Shown in pieces: positions 53,314 through 62,117 of a stretch of 64,000 bases of DNA. This DNA comes from Paenibacillus bovis (GTDB lineage: Bacteria > Bacillota > Bacilli > Paenibacillales > Paenibacillaceae): positions 3,341,501 through 3,405,500 of the forward strand of contig NZ_CP013023.1 of assembly GCF_001421015.2 (NCBI RefSeq), given 5' to 3'. Under the pieces are notes generated by a model, which was given only the letters and a program-made list of their open reading frames with translations, had not been told where the DNA came from and did no database searches. Each line of letters starts with the position of its first letter. Positions within the stretch are counted from its first letter, which is position 1. A program made the translations under genes and the position numbers.

Positions 53314-53353
53314 CAAACAGGAGCGACTCTTATACAAGCAGCGCTCCTGTTTG
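53314..53353. terminator. Strong hairpin with plus-strand T-run, between operons
   Basis: CAAACAGGAGCG pairs perfectly with CGCTCCTGTTTG, and the plus strand continues CTTCTTCCTTTTTTT. On the minus strand it is 36 bases after the stop of the amidohydrolase, and the T-run is 20 bases further. It may serve the amidohydrolase operon or an unseen plus-strand transcript. Confidence 0.75.
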
Positions 53354-53389
53354 CTTCTTCCTTTTTTTCGATTCACCATATCCCTCTGA

Positions 53390-54253
53390 TCAGGCTTCCA
53401 CCCACTGTTTTACTTTTGGAAAAACAGTCAGTGCATTATGGTAAAATACATCCTCCCAATGTTTCTCGGGAATCAGATTTTTCACAAAGGCAATATACGC
53501 GTCCAGCGGTACCAACGGCCAGTCGGTACCGAATACAAGCCGATCATACTTTTCCGCAAATACAATCGCACGCCGGAAATGATCCACATACGTCTGTTCA
53601 CCCATCAGACGCTGCACTTTGGCGGTATCGCCCACGATCCAGCCGGACAGATCGGCATACAGATTAGGGTTCTTTTCCAGCAAAGCAGCTGTATCCATTA
53701 CCCACGGATCGCCCAGATGGCAGAGCATGAATGTAATATCCCGATACTTCAGGAAGGTCTCTTCCATCGACAGCGGATGCGAGTATTTGAGCAAGCCGCT
53801 ATCCGCGTAGGTTAATCCGCCATGAATCACGATCGGCAGTCTGTACTGACGAGCCAGTCGATAGACCGGATCATAGATAGCGTCGCCCACATTATAGTGA
53901 TAATAGCCGGCATACAGCTTGATACCGACGACCGAATCGGACTGCAGGGAGTGTTCCAGTGCTTCCAGTTGTCCTTCCAGATGCAGCGTCTCCGGATTAA
54001 TGCCTACACAGGTAAACAAATTCTCCGGCATCCGGTCATTCAGATTGAGCAGCATCGGATTAGCCGCGGCTTGATCCGGGAATGCACCGGGTTTCGTCTC
54101 TGTAACCCCCATGCCTACACCCGCAACCACGTTGGAACGGGCAAATTCAGCCAGCAGCCCCTCTGTACTGTAGTCGATTGAAGCCAGCGTGCGTGCAGTC
54201 TCATGAAAAGACTCGATTTCCGAAAAATGGACATGTGCATCGATAATCTTCAT
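53390..54253 (-). CDS. Amidohydrolase family protein (TIM-barrel, Amidohydrolase_2 type)
   Basis: The protein has 287 residues and the metal-binding layout of the ACMSD-like group: IIDAHVHFSE (HxH), GIKLYAGYYHYN, LPIVIHGGL, FMLCHLGDP and LVFGTDWPLVPL (Asp). It probably hydrolyses or decarboxylates a small cyclic or carboxylic substrate. The start overlaps the stop of the large GNAT-headed gene (ATGA), with AGGAGTGTAAC upstream, so both are translationally coupled. Confidence 0.92.
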   Translation of the reverse strand: MKIIDAHVHFSEIESFHETARTLASIDYSTEGLLAEFARSNVVAGVGMGVTETKPGAFPDQAAANPMLLNLNDRMPENLFTCVGINPETLHLEGQLEALEHSLQSDSVVGIKLYAGYYHYNVGDAIYDPVYRLARQYRLPIVIHGGLTYADSGLLKYSHPLSMEETFLKYRDITFMLCHLGDPWVMDTAALLEKNPNLYADLSGWIVGDTAKVQRLMGEQTYVDHFRRAIVFAEKYDRLVFGTDWPLVPLDAYIAFVKNLIPEKHWEDVFYHNALTVFPKVKQWVEA

Positions 54254-57200
54254 GTTACACTCCTTTCTACATCTACATCTGTGCCAGCAGTATTTATGGA
54301 GCCGGATGAGTGTATAACTTCACCAAAGCGGATATTGCGCAGATCCGTTAATGCCTCGTCCGGAATAGGCACATCCGAGATGATGTGGAACTGCGGCCGG
54401 TTATCTGCCTGCTGCTGATCATATAGATACAGATTGTCAATCGCCAGTGCTGCTGCAAAATGCGTATTTAGAAATACTCCGCTGTAAGAAGCTTCTGGAT
54501 GTGCAACCCAGGTAAGTTGCTGCTGTCGTTCGGCTGAAGTGTAACGAATGATTTGGCTTGTAGACTGCTCATCGTACTGCACTCTTCCTGCTTTGTAGGT
54601 AACCGATTCACCCGCTTCATTACGAAAATGCGCACGAGTATCCAGCAGATCCTCGCTAGCTTTGTAAAAGTTAAAGCATTGAATAGCCAGTGGGAACAAG
54701 GAAGTACCGGTGCATTGATCGATTCGGGCAAAGGTTGCCAGTACCGGCACACCCGGCTGTGTCACATAATACTGTTCCACCGACAATCCTTTAAATTTGA
54801 GGTTATGCCGAATATGAATAGTAATGCGAATACCGGACCACAAATTGCCGAACTGATCCCGTACGTCTACGAAATCGACCTGACGTTCCTCATTCTGCAA
54901 ATTCGCGTCTGCCAGTCCCCGCACCTGTAAATGGATACCGCCAAACCATGGATTCAGCCATGAACGCGGACCAGGCTTCGGATACGAGGAATCCAACCAT
55001 TCCACCCCATGATGCTGCAGCGAGAACAGGGTCGGTGCAAAGGAAGTATTCACCTGAAATTGCAGTACACCGTTATGAACGGTATGAACATCGCCCTGTT
55101 CGGTTTGTACAATACGGGAGTCGACCTTGTTTGATGATAGTACCGGGAACAATGCCCGCGCATATTTAATCTCATACGTGTCCATATCCAGATGTACATG
55201 AACCAATTCCATTTCCTGCCCGGCAGGCAGGGACAGCTGCGTACTGTACTGCTGCACACTTTCTTCAGCCGATACATTCAGCTGTTCTTGTATACTTCCA
55301 TGGTGGGAAGAGACATAAATATGGCCATCCAATACCGTGTTTTTATGCTCTACAATGTTCAATTCGGGAGCTTGGGCAGCAAATGGGTTGCCGCTATTTA
55401 GGAACAGCTCCAGTGACGGTTGCGCAGACAATCGTTCTGATGTCCCCTGCTGCAGCGCAAATGTACGGAAATCCTGCCATTTATTCCATGTACCGATAGC
55501 CAGCTGAAGAGGCGAAGTCTCTATAACAGCCCCAGCTGCATGATGGATAGGATGCTCAATGGCATACTGCCATATTTCGAGCAGTAGTGGAAGTTCAGCT
55601 GGCCAGGTGACCCCCAGCGATGATTGCTTGTCCTGCGCGAATATCCAATTCTCCGTGAATTCACTGGTCTCCCAATAGTCAACAGAAGCAGCATCCGGTC
55701 CTTCGGAGGTATGGATATAACGATTACGATAGGGCAGAATGCTATTTTCCAGAGAGAAATCAAAACGTTCTTTTAAAAGCAGTGGTTCTGTACGGGCTTC
55801 GGCATCTTCCTGCATTTGCACCTGGTGATGGCGACTGATCAGACCATTGCGGTGTACCTTGACTATTGTAGTCAGCAGCAGTGAATAAGAAGTGAACTCG
55901 TACTGCGCTTCCATAATCATCGCATCTTCTTCGCGGAAAGTTACAGACACTGCACGATCTTTATGAAATTCATTACTGTAGGGCAGACCAAACTTGGGTG
56001 GATATAGTTTCGTCTTTATTTTATTGCCTTCGTACAGGTCCAGATTATTGCTCTGTTTGTTCAAGCGTGCGCTGTATAGACCGTTACAGATGGTCCATTC
56101 TTCGGAAGTCTCACCGCCAAAAGCATTCGTGACTCCAGGTAGGACAAGGCTTATGTATTGATCCAGCACTTTGGAATTGGCGGTGCGGTTGGTATCGTTA
56201 TATATAGAAATCTGATGATGCCAGATCCCGTAATCCAGCAATTTTGCGTATACTTTGATCGAGCGCCGGGAGTTCGCAGGAACATCGATAGCAATAGTTG
56301 ATTCCTGAAAAGATAGCAGTGTACTTTCTGGCCACTCGATATAATAGGTGTAGTCAGCATGTTGTTCGTTTTCGACACTGAGCTCCAATTCAACCTTTTC
56401 GCCTGCATACAGATTACGGTGTGGTGCCTGCAGCTTCAATCGTACAGGGAAACGGGGTTCTACACCGATCTTGAATACAGCAGGCAGTCCATTAATAAGT
56501 ACTTCCGCTTCCACGACCGGATGCGTCTGAAATGGATTTTGCTCTTCTGTGATTGGTTGAATATGGAAACTTCCTTCGATGACTTCGCGGGAAGTGACAA
56601 CTGTAGAGGCTTGTAGTTCAAAATCAATAGCCGGATTGCCTTTTGCTTGTACTTCAACAGACAGCGGCTTGCCGGTCTTGTTAATAATCTCGTACTGGAT
56701 CGGATAACTGCTGCCAAACGGCAGGCGATGCGCTGCAGGAATCGATGCCTGGATCAGATAGTCTTCGGTCTCGATCAGACGCAATCCACGGCCGGTACGT
56801 TCATATTCCATGCGCAGATAGATGTCATCCTTTTTCCATTCATAAGTAAAATAATCGAATCCATACTCTTGTCGTCCATCCGGGCTTGTATCAATGGTTC
56901 GCGTACTGTCTGTATACCAATCGATCCGGTCAAAATAATGGCGGACTGCCGGTGTCTGCAGTACCGAAGGAATCAGATTGATCAGATGCGTTGTGTCATC
57001 GCGTTTCTCCCAGAAGAATCCTGCTTTCTTGTAGGTCGGGACGGCTTTGACATTCCCTGGCCATGTGTACAGATCCAGCCGGGGCCAACCGAGTGTGATC
57101 GTTTGCTGTACCGCATGCAGTACGAGTCGTTTGCCTACTTTGCGTCCATGATAATCCGGACGTACATTCAGCAGTGGGATATAGAGTGCGCCGGCATCTT

Positions 57201-57423
57201 CTTTGTAATGGGAAAAGCTGCAGTAGCCTACGACCTCTTCGCCATTTACTGCAAGAAATACATGCAGGTGGGTGCTGTTATGGTGCTCTTTGAGAATCAT
57301 CTGCTCGGTTTGTATGGCGCTATCGCCTCCCCAGCTCTCATGGCTGGCATTCCACATATCCGCGATCGAAGCGGCATAGCGTGGTTCGTACTCTACAATA
57401 CGGATGTCGTTGGCTTGATTCAT
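54250..57423 (-). CDS. Giant GNAT-headed multidomain protein of unknown function
   Basis: The protein has 1057 residues. Residues 1-150 form a GNAT acetyltransferase (VGYCSFSHYKEDAGALYIPLLNVRPDYHGRKVGKRL has the acetyl-CoA loop RPDYHGRKVGKRL). Residues about 190-460 are Ig-like beta domains (KLQAPHRNLYAGEKVELELSV). The rest is a large beta-sandwich, perhaps glycosidase-like (HNGVLQFQVNTSFAPTLFSL, PRSWLNPWFGGIHLQVRG). No signal peptide is visible although beta-sandwich parts are usually extracellular. The gene starts a two-gene unit with an amidohydrolase, and GGAGGG lies upstream. I do not recognise a named family. The fusion of an acetyltransferase to such a body is unusual. Confidence 0.8.
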   Translation of the reverse strand: MNQANDIRIVEYEPRYAASIADMWNASHESWGGDSAIQTEQMILKEHHNSTHLHVFLAVNGEEVVGYCSFSHYKEDAGALYIPLLNVRPDYHGRKVGKRLVLHAVQQTITLGWPRLDLYTWPGNVKAVPTYKKAGFFWEKRDDTTHLINLIPSVLQTPAVRHYFDRIDWYTDSTRTIDTSPDGRQEYGFDYFTYEWKKDDIYLRMEYERTGRGLRLIETEDYLIQASIPAAHRLPFGSSYPIQYEIINKTGKPLSVEVQAKGNPAIDFELQASTVVTSREVIEGSFHIQPITEEQNPFQTHPVVEAEVLINGLPAVFKIGVEPRFPVRLKLQAPHRNLYAGEKVELELSVENEQHADYTYYIEWPESTLLSFQESTIAIDVPANSRRSIKVYAKLLDYGIWHHQISIYNDTNRTANSKVLDQYISLVLPGVTNAFGGETSEEWTICNGLYSARLNKQSNNLDLYEGNKIKTKLYPPKFGLPYSNEFHKDRAVSVTFREEDAMIMEAQYEFTSYSLLLTTIVKVHRNGLISRHHQVQMQEDAEARTEPLLLKERFDFSLENSILPYRNRYIHTSEGPDAASVDYWETSEFTENWIFAQDKQSSLGVTWPAELPLLLEIWQYAIEHPIHHAAGAVIETSPLQLAIGTWNKWQDFRTFALQQGTSERLSAQPSLELFLNSGNPFAAQAPELNIVEHKNTVLDGHIYVSSHHGSIQEQLNVSAEESVQQYSTQLSLPAGQEMELVHVHLDMDTYEIKYARALFPVLSSNKVDSRIVQTEQGDVHTVHNGVLQFQVNTSFAPTLFSLQHHGVEWLDSSYPKPGPRSWLNPWFGGIHLQVRGLADANLQNEERQVDFVDVRDQFGNLWSGIRITIHIRHNLKFKGLSVEQYYVTQPGVPVLATFARIDQCTGTSLFPLAIQCFNFYKASEDLLDTRAHFRNEAGESVTYKAGRVQYDEQSTSQIIRYTSAERQQQLTWVAHPEASYSGVFLNTHFAAALAIDNLYLYDQQQADNRPQFHIISDVPIPDEALTDLRNIRFGEVIHSSGSINTAGTDVDVERSVT

Positions 57424-57689
57424 CTCGTCAATCCCTCCAATACAATAAAATAGAAGTACTTACTGGGTTGGTTCGTTAGATAGGTAGGTCTTTGAGATCT
57501 TGGATTTTCGTGTCTTAGGTAGGTGAGTTCTATCTAATTTTGTTAGATGGATTAGTCGGCATAAGTGACCATCCAACCACCACTTTTGTAAGCGCAATCA
57601 AAAACTATTCCATGGTAAGATTCGGAAGTTTTGATTTCCTGTATTATATAGAAAAATAGGGATAATTGCACCTGCAGCTGTAAATAATA

Positions 57690-57710
57690 GAGCAGGTGGA
57701 ATTCCTGCTC
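57690..57710 (-). terminator. Terminator of the serine hydrolase gene
   Basis: GAGCAGG pairs with CCTGCTC over a seven-base loop and is followed by TATTATTT on the minus strand. It is ten bases after the stop codon. Confidence 0.7.
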
Positions 57711-57719
57711 CAAGGATAT

Positions 57720-58778
57720 TTAATCTATCTCTGTTGTATGCATCGGATACAACACCGATTCTATTGCTTCGGTTATTATGTATGGTCCCTGATCTTCATT
57801 AGAAGTAATGATCAGTATCATTCCATCTTCTTCATATACGGAAGAATTGAAGCTGACCCCTGGATCGTATCCCATAAGATGAAATTTAAAAGGCTGAGCT
57901 TTTCTGCGAGTCATCCATATCCCGTATCCATAATAATCTTCATCATCATTACAGTGGACATGTGCGCTCAGTAATCGCTCTGTCATTTCCTTTCCGATCA
58001 ACTGATGAGTGATCAGCCCCTGCCAGAATTTGTGCATATCCGGGCCATTCGTATAAGCACCTCCATCTGCACCACCTCTCACCGGAATAGAAAAGATATT
58101 CGTGCGCCAAGAACCGACTTTGTCATAGATATATCCCAGCGCTGTGTTGGGCGGCAGACGATCAGCAGCAAAATAACCTGATTTATTCATCCCGCAAGCA
58201 TCAAAAATATGCTTTTGTACATATTCTGTAAAATCTATGCCGCTTTGCTGTTCAACGACCAGCCCGAGTACGATAAAGCCAGCATTGTTGTAGTGAAATT
58301 GTGCGCCTGGTGTGAACTTCATCTGCTGGTCAGCAAACAAAGGTACAAAATCCTGAAGTGAACGCATTTGGTATACCGGATGATCCTTCCATAGTTCTTC
58401 AAAATTATCCATAACGTCTTCATCAAAATAATCTGGTATACCCGAAGTATGCGTCAATAAATGATGTAATGTAATCTCGGGATCAAAATGAGGAAACGGA
58501 ATAGACAAACAATCCTGCAACCGAGTCTCTGTGGTCAGCCGGCCTTGCTCTATCAGCTGACAGATCGCTACAGCTGTAAATATCTTGCAGCCTGAAGCTA
58601 TCCCAAAGCGTGTATGTCGTTCATTCGGGAGCTGCTCTGCCCGATTCCGCCATTCTGACGAAACTTCCAGTAGCAGCCGACCATGTTGGTACAACTGAAT
58701 ACAACCTGAAAAAGCAATTTCTTCTACAGCTACATTTACTACTTCTTCAAGCTGTGTAAGGTTGTGCATGTTACTCAC
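57720..58778 (-). CDS. Serine hydrolase, beta-lactamase/penicillin-binding family (class C-like)
   Basis: The protein has 352 residues. The active-site SxxK is in FGIASGCKIFTAVA, and the second-block YxN is in QFHYNNAGFIVLG. The last block is near HLMGYDPGVSF in place of the usual KTG. No signal peptide is present. Such proteins act as esterases or D-aminopeptidases rather than as lactamases. The GTG at 58778 and the ATG at 58769 are both possible starts, and ribosome sites are weak. The gene has its own 3' hairpin. Confidence 0.9.
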   Translation of the reverse strand: MSNMHNLTQLEEVVNVAVEEIAFSGCIQLYQHGRLLLEVSSEWRNRAEQLPNERHTRFGIASGCKIFTAVAICQLIEQGRLTTETRLQDCLSIPFPHFDPEITLHHLLTHTSGIPDYFDEDVMDNFEELWKDHPVYQMRSLQDFVPLFADQQMKFTPGAQFHYNNAGFIVLGLVVEQQSGIDFTEYVQKHIFDACGMNKSGYFAADRLPPNTALGYIYDKVGSWRTNIFSIPVRGGADGGAYTNGPDMHKFWQGLITHQLIGKEMTERLLSAHVHCNDDEDYYGYGIWMTRRKAQPFKFHLMGYDPGVSFNSSVYEEDGMILIITSNEDQGPYIITEAIESVLYPMHTTEID

Positions 58779-58808
58779 TCATTTCTGCATATGTAATAAA
58801 AATAAAAA

Positions 58809-58846
58809 AACCAATCCTGTATGATAACCATTCGACAGGATCGGTT
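58809..58846 (-). terminator. Terminator of the araC-type gene
   Basis: AACC-A-ATCCTGT pairs with ACAGGAT-C-GGTT and is followed by TTTTTTT on the minus strand. It is nine bases after the stop codon. Confidence 0.9.
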
Positions 58847-58854
58847 CAATACCT

Positions 58855-59640
58855 TTAACCAAGATGAGTCATATATTCAAATGCTGTTGTCCCATATACA
58901 CTTTTGAAATGCTTGTTCAAATGCGCCAGATCTACAAATCCACACTCTGCTACCGCTGAGTAGATATCACGATTCTTCTCGATCAATCGCTTGGCGCGTT
59001 CAATTTTGCAATTCAAAAAGTACTGATATGGCGAGATTCCCGTATGCATTTTGAAGAAACGAATAAACTGGAATTTGGACAATCCCAGTTCTCCACAGAT
59101 TTCCTCCAGCCGCAGTACGGTTTCCAGATTGTCGTGGATCATGTGCTTGGCTGCCCGAAGCATGCCATTGTCTGCCTTGTAGCTGGTAGATAGATTGGTT
59201 TCTGCTAGTCCGTCTGTCAGCAACACGAGTAGCTCACTGCAAAGAGCTTCCTCTTTTTCACTCAAAATAGCGTTCGACAGTGCGATAATCCGCTGTTTGA
59301 GCGTCTGATCATATACGATCGGCGCAGCAAAGCGCATGACTTCCTTTTTCTCCATGGCTTCTAGCAGCAGTGGCGGATCGATATACAACATCACATAATC
59401 CAGTCCTGTGCGATCATGTGCCATACCGTCATGCGCCTGCTCGGGATTAAACAGCATCACACCGTTCTGATGAGACAGCTGCAGACTGCCGTCCATCGTA
59501 AAATGCTGGATTCCCCGTAGTGTAACACCCATCGCATATTCCTGATGGGAATGGCGTTTGTACGTAAAATCAGTAATACTCGCAGATAGCGCCGTGATAC
59601 CAGCCGATTGTTTGTAAATGAACTTCTCCACAATAATCAC
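58855..59640 (-). CDS. AraC-family regulator with cupin domain
   Basis: The protein has about 260 residues. An N-terminal cupin (about 1-140; RHSHQEYAMGVTLRGIQ, NPEQAHDGM) is followed by a double helix-turn-helix domain (LGLSKFQFIRFFKMHTGISPYQYF and IYSAVAECGFVDLAHLNKHFKSVYG). The GTG at 59640 is possible, but a GTG three codons later (59631) has AGAGGTG upstream and is the likelier start. It is 15 bases after the LysE-type gene, so the regulator is co-transcribed with the exporter it probably controls. Confidence 0.92.
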   Translation of the reverse strand: MIIVEKFIYKQSAGITALSASITDFTYKRHSHQEYAMGVTLRGIQHFTMDGSLQLSHQNGVMLFNPEQAHDGMAHDRTGLDYVMLYIDPPLLLEAMEKKEVMRFAAPIVYDQTLKQRIIALSNAILSEKEEALCSELLVLLTDGLAETNLSTSYKADNGMLRAAKHMIHDNLETVLRLEEICGELGLSKFQFIRFFKMHTGISPYQYFLNCKIERAKRLIEKNRDIYSAVAECGFVDLAHLNKHFKSVYGTTAFEYMTHLG

Positions 59641-59655
59641 CTCTTCAGCAGTGAA

Positions 59656-60237
59656 TTATATCCATAGCATGATGGCCGCATAGATCAGAAACAGAGTCAT
59701 CACCCAATTGGCGATCCGCTGATGCCGCTGCAAAAACTGTTTAAAAATTGTACCAAACATCACCCATGTTGCATAGGCAAGAAATCCAATACAGGTAATG
59801 CCTATCACACCTGCCATCAGTCCGGTAACCTGCGGATTATACGGAATGATAAAGGTCGGAATAACCGTCATCGTAAACAGGATCACCTTGGGATTGACGA
59901 ACTGGGTAATAAAGCCGGAGCGAAATGTACCCATTCCATCGGATGTACTGGATGCAGAAGATTTCGACTTGCGTGAAATCTGGTATGCCAGATATAGCAT
60001 ATACAGGCTGCCGATCATCTGCATCCCGATCAGGATTTTGGGCAAAATGACTGCCAGTATACCGCTGAGCAGTGCCGACGCTGTTAACAGTAATCCGAAT
60101 GCCAATGTGGCACCATATGTGTAACGAAGTGCTTGGGCAGTTCCTTCCTTTTGCGAAATGGAGAGAATGATAATGTTGCTCGGTCCGGGTGTGAAGGTAA
60201 CGATAAAGCAATACAATAAAAAAGACAGGATACTGAT
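59656..60237 (-). CDS. LysE/RhtB-family amino acid exporter with no canonical start codon
   Basis: The family pattern FTPGPSNIIILSISQKEG and six membrane helices (GLLLTASALLSGILAVILP, QFVNPKVILFTMTVIP) mark a LysE-type exporter of about 190 residues. The frame is open upstream to a TGA, with no ATG or GTG. Homologues begin with an M-S-I-L-like segment, and here the aligned codon is ATC at 60235-60237, placed eight bases after GAGAGGGG. The first canonical start, TTG at 60216, has no ribosome site and would cut helix 1. I infer an AUC start, a lost start codon or a sequence error. An AraC regulator follows. Confidence 0.8.
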   Translation of the reverse strand: MSILSFLLYCFIVTFTPGPSNIIILSISQKEGTAQALRYTYGATLAFGLLLTASALLSGILAVILPKILIGMQMIGSLYMLYLAYQISRKSKSSASSTSDGMGTFRSGFITQFVNPKVILFTMTVIPTFIIPYNPQVTGLMAGVIGITCIGFLAYATWVMFGTIFKQFLQRHQRIANWVMTLFLIYAAIMLWI

Positions 60238-60395
60238 ATGAAAAACCCCTCTCTGCGTGTTGTCGGTGTTTTTACATCACTATACCTGTCTTTGGAGAAT
60301 CGCTATAGTACATTATTGCAGATGGGATGATCAAGCAAAGTATTTTACACAGAACATAGCAGGTGTTCCATCTTGCATCATTTTCAGCTGGATAT

Positions 60396-60448
60396 ACAGA
60401 TACAAAAACCCGAAATCCATGTCACGGAATTCGGGCTTTTGTATCTGT
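60396..60448 (-). terminator. Terminator of the aldo/keto reductase gene
   Basis: ACAGATACAAAA-A-CCCGAA pairs with TTCGGG-C-TTTTGTATCTGT. It has a T-run in the stem and is 58 bases after the stop codon. Confidence 0.85.
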
Positions 60449-60505
60449 ACTTTTGTATCTATACTATAGACCAAACAGATAGGTCATATAGTTGGTTTAA
60501 CTCTG

Positions 60506-61381
60506 TTATTCCTGTTCAGAAAGCTTGTCCAGTGTAGCAAAGTCTTCATCGCTCAGCTGCAAATTCGCTGCTTCAATATTTTCATCCAGATGGGATACGG
60601 TCGATGTGCCTGGAATCGGCAGAATGACCGGAGAGCGGCGCAGCAGCCAGGCAAGTGCGACCTGGGCCGGTTTGGCATTCAGCTTTTTGGAGATTTCGTC
60701 CAGCGGACCACCTTCGCGGGCGAGTTTACCGGTTGCGAGCGGGAACCATGGGATAAAGGCAATATTTTGTTTTTCCGCTTCGTTAAGTAAATCTTCTGAT
60801 TTGCGGGTAGATAGATTGTACAGGTTTTGCACGGAAGCAATTTTGGTAATTTTGCTGGCTTCCTGTAGCTGCTCTACATCAACCTCACTCAGACCGATGT
60901 GGCGAATTTTGCCTTCCTGGCGCAGCTTTTCCAATTCGCCAAGCTGCTCTTCCAGCGGCACTTTGGGGTCGATGCGGTGCAGTTGGAAAAGATCGATTCG
61001 CTCCAGCCCCAGGTTCCGCAAGCTCAGTTCCGCCTGCTGCCGCAAATATTCCGGACGGCCAACAGGACGCCAGTCATCCGGGCCGGAACGGGTCAGTCCT
61101 GCTTTGGTTGCAATAATCAATCCATCTGTATAGGGATGCAGCGCTTTACGGATTAGTTGTTCGGCTACAAACGGACCGTAGGAGTCTGCCGTATCGATAA
61201 AATTAACACCCAGTTCTACCGCCCGTTGTAATACACGTACCGCTTCATCGGGATCTTTGGGATCTCCCCATACTCCTTTGCCGGTCAATTGCATACTTCC
61301 ATAACCAAGACGATTAACTTCCAGATCGCCGCCAATCTTGAACGTTCCGGAAGCGGCTGCATTCAGGTTTTCGGTTGTCAT
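60506..61381 (-). CDS. Aldo/keto reductase
   Basis: The protein has 291 residues and the AKR barrel with its tetrad: Asp and Tyr in [12 protein letters not shown], Lys in IATKAGL and His in LFQLHRIDP. The NADPH-binding loop is [14 protein letters not shown]. It reduces aldehydes or ketones, and the substrate is not clear. GGGGAG lies upstream of the ATG. It is a single gene. Confidence 0.94.
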   Translation of the reverse strand: MTTENLNAAASGTFKIGGDLEVNRLGYGSMQLTGKGVWGDPKDPDEAVRVLQRAVELGVNFIDTADSYGPFVAEQLIRKALHPYTDGLIIATKAGLTRSGPDDWRPVGRPEYLRQQAELSLRNLGLERIDLFQLHRIDPKVPLEEQLGELEKLRQEGKIRHIGLSEVDVEQLQEASKITKIASVQNLYNLSTRKSEDLLNEAEKQNIAFIPWFPLATGKLAREGGPLDEISKKLNAKPAQVALAWLLRRSPVILPIPGTSTVSHLDENIEAANLQLSDEDFATLDKLSEQE

Positions 61382-61520
61382 ATGAAAAGCTCCCCTCGTT
61401 TTTGGATTAGGCTGTACTTACCATTCTATACCTAATTATATATTTACCCTTAATATCATCTTTTTATCGATAAAGGGCTGATTATTTTTCGAGGGGGTTT
61501 TATATGACTGATCGGCATCC

Positions 61521-62027
61521 TCATGATTTGGCCTGATGTAGCTCATGTAGTGCTTCGATAGCAGCTTTTTGAATGACCGGATTGTCATAGGATTCATACG
61601 CTGCGACAACCGGGATATATTTGCGATTATAAGTAAGCCCCAGTGCATATAAAGCATTGGCTAATAGCTCCAGTTTGGAAGGGTCTGCAGGAGCGGCTTG
61701 AAGATCCGGTTCTAACTTTCCAATATGCTGTGCCAGAATATCCAGATTATGCTGACCATATTGACATAGCAAATCCAGAATATCCATTTGGATATCGGAA
61801 GATTCCTCTATGAATAAGTGCTGCTGCAGCAAAAGAATAATCTGATCAGTATAAGGAAGATCGTAACCAAACCAAGGATCAAGAAACCGATCCATGCAAA
61901 ACACCAGATTCTGCTTTTCCTGCTGGCTTTCCTTTTCCAAAAATTCTCTGATACTCTCAACACCAGATTGGATGATATCCATGTGCCGCCTGGTGTAGCT
62001 GGTATATCGCATAGATTCAGAAGCCAT
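61521..62027 (-). CDS. HEAT-like repeat protein of unknown function
   Basis: The protein has 168 residues and is made of helices with HEAT-like repeats (ILDLLCQYGQHNLDILAQHIG, LELLANALYALGLTYNRKYIPVV, NPVIQKAAIEALHELHQAKS). There is no signal peptide. Its start has AAGGAGCGATAACC upstream. It is 91 bases after the MXAN_6230-like gene and may be co-transcribed with it. The function is unknown. A scaffold or immunity-like role is possible, but nothing shows it. Confidence 0.8.
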   Translation of the reverse strand: MASESMRYTSYTRRHMDIIQSGVESIREFLEKESQQEKQNLVFCMDRFLDPWFGYDLPYTDQIILLLQQHLFIEESSDIQMDILDLLCQYGQHNLDILAQHIGKLEPDLQAAPADPSKLELLANALYALGLTYNRKYIPVVAAYESYDNPVIQKAAIEALHELHQAKS

Positions 62028-62117
62028 GGTTATCGCTCCTTTAAGAATGTGTTTGATGTATTAGAAAATTATTCTGGATAATGACTACTTTTCGCCCGAT
62101 TACCCAAACTGTTTTCC

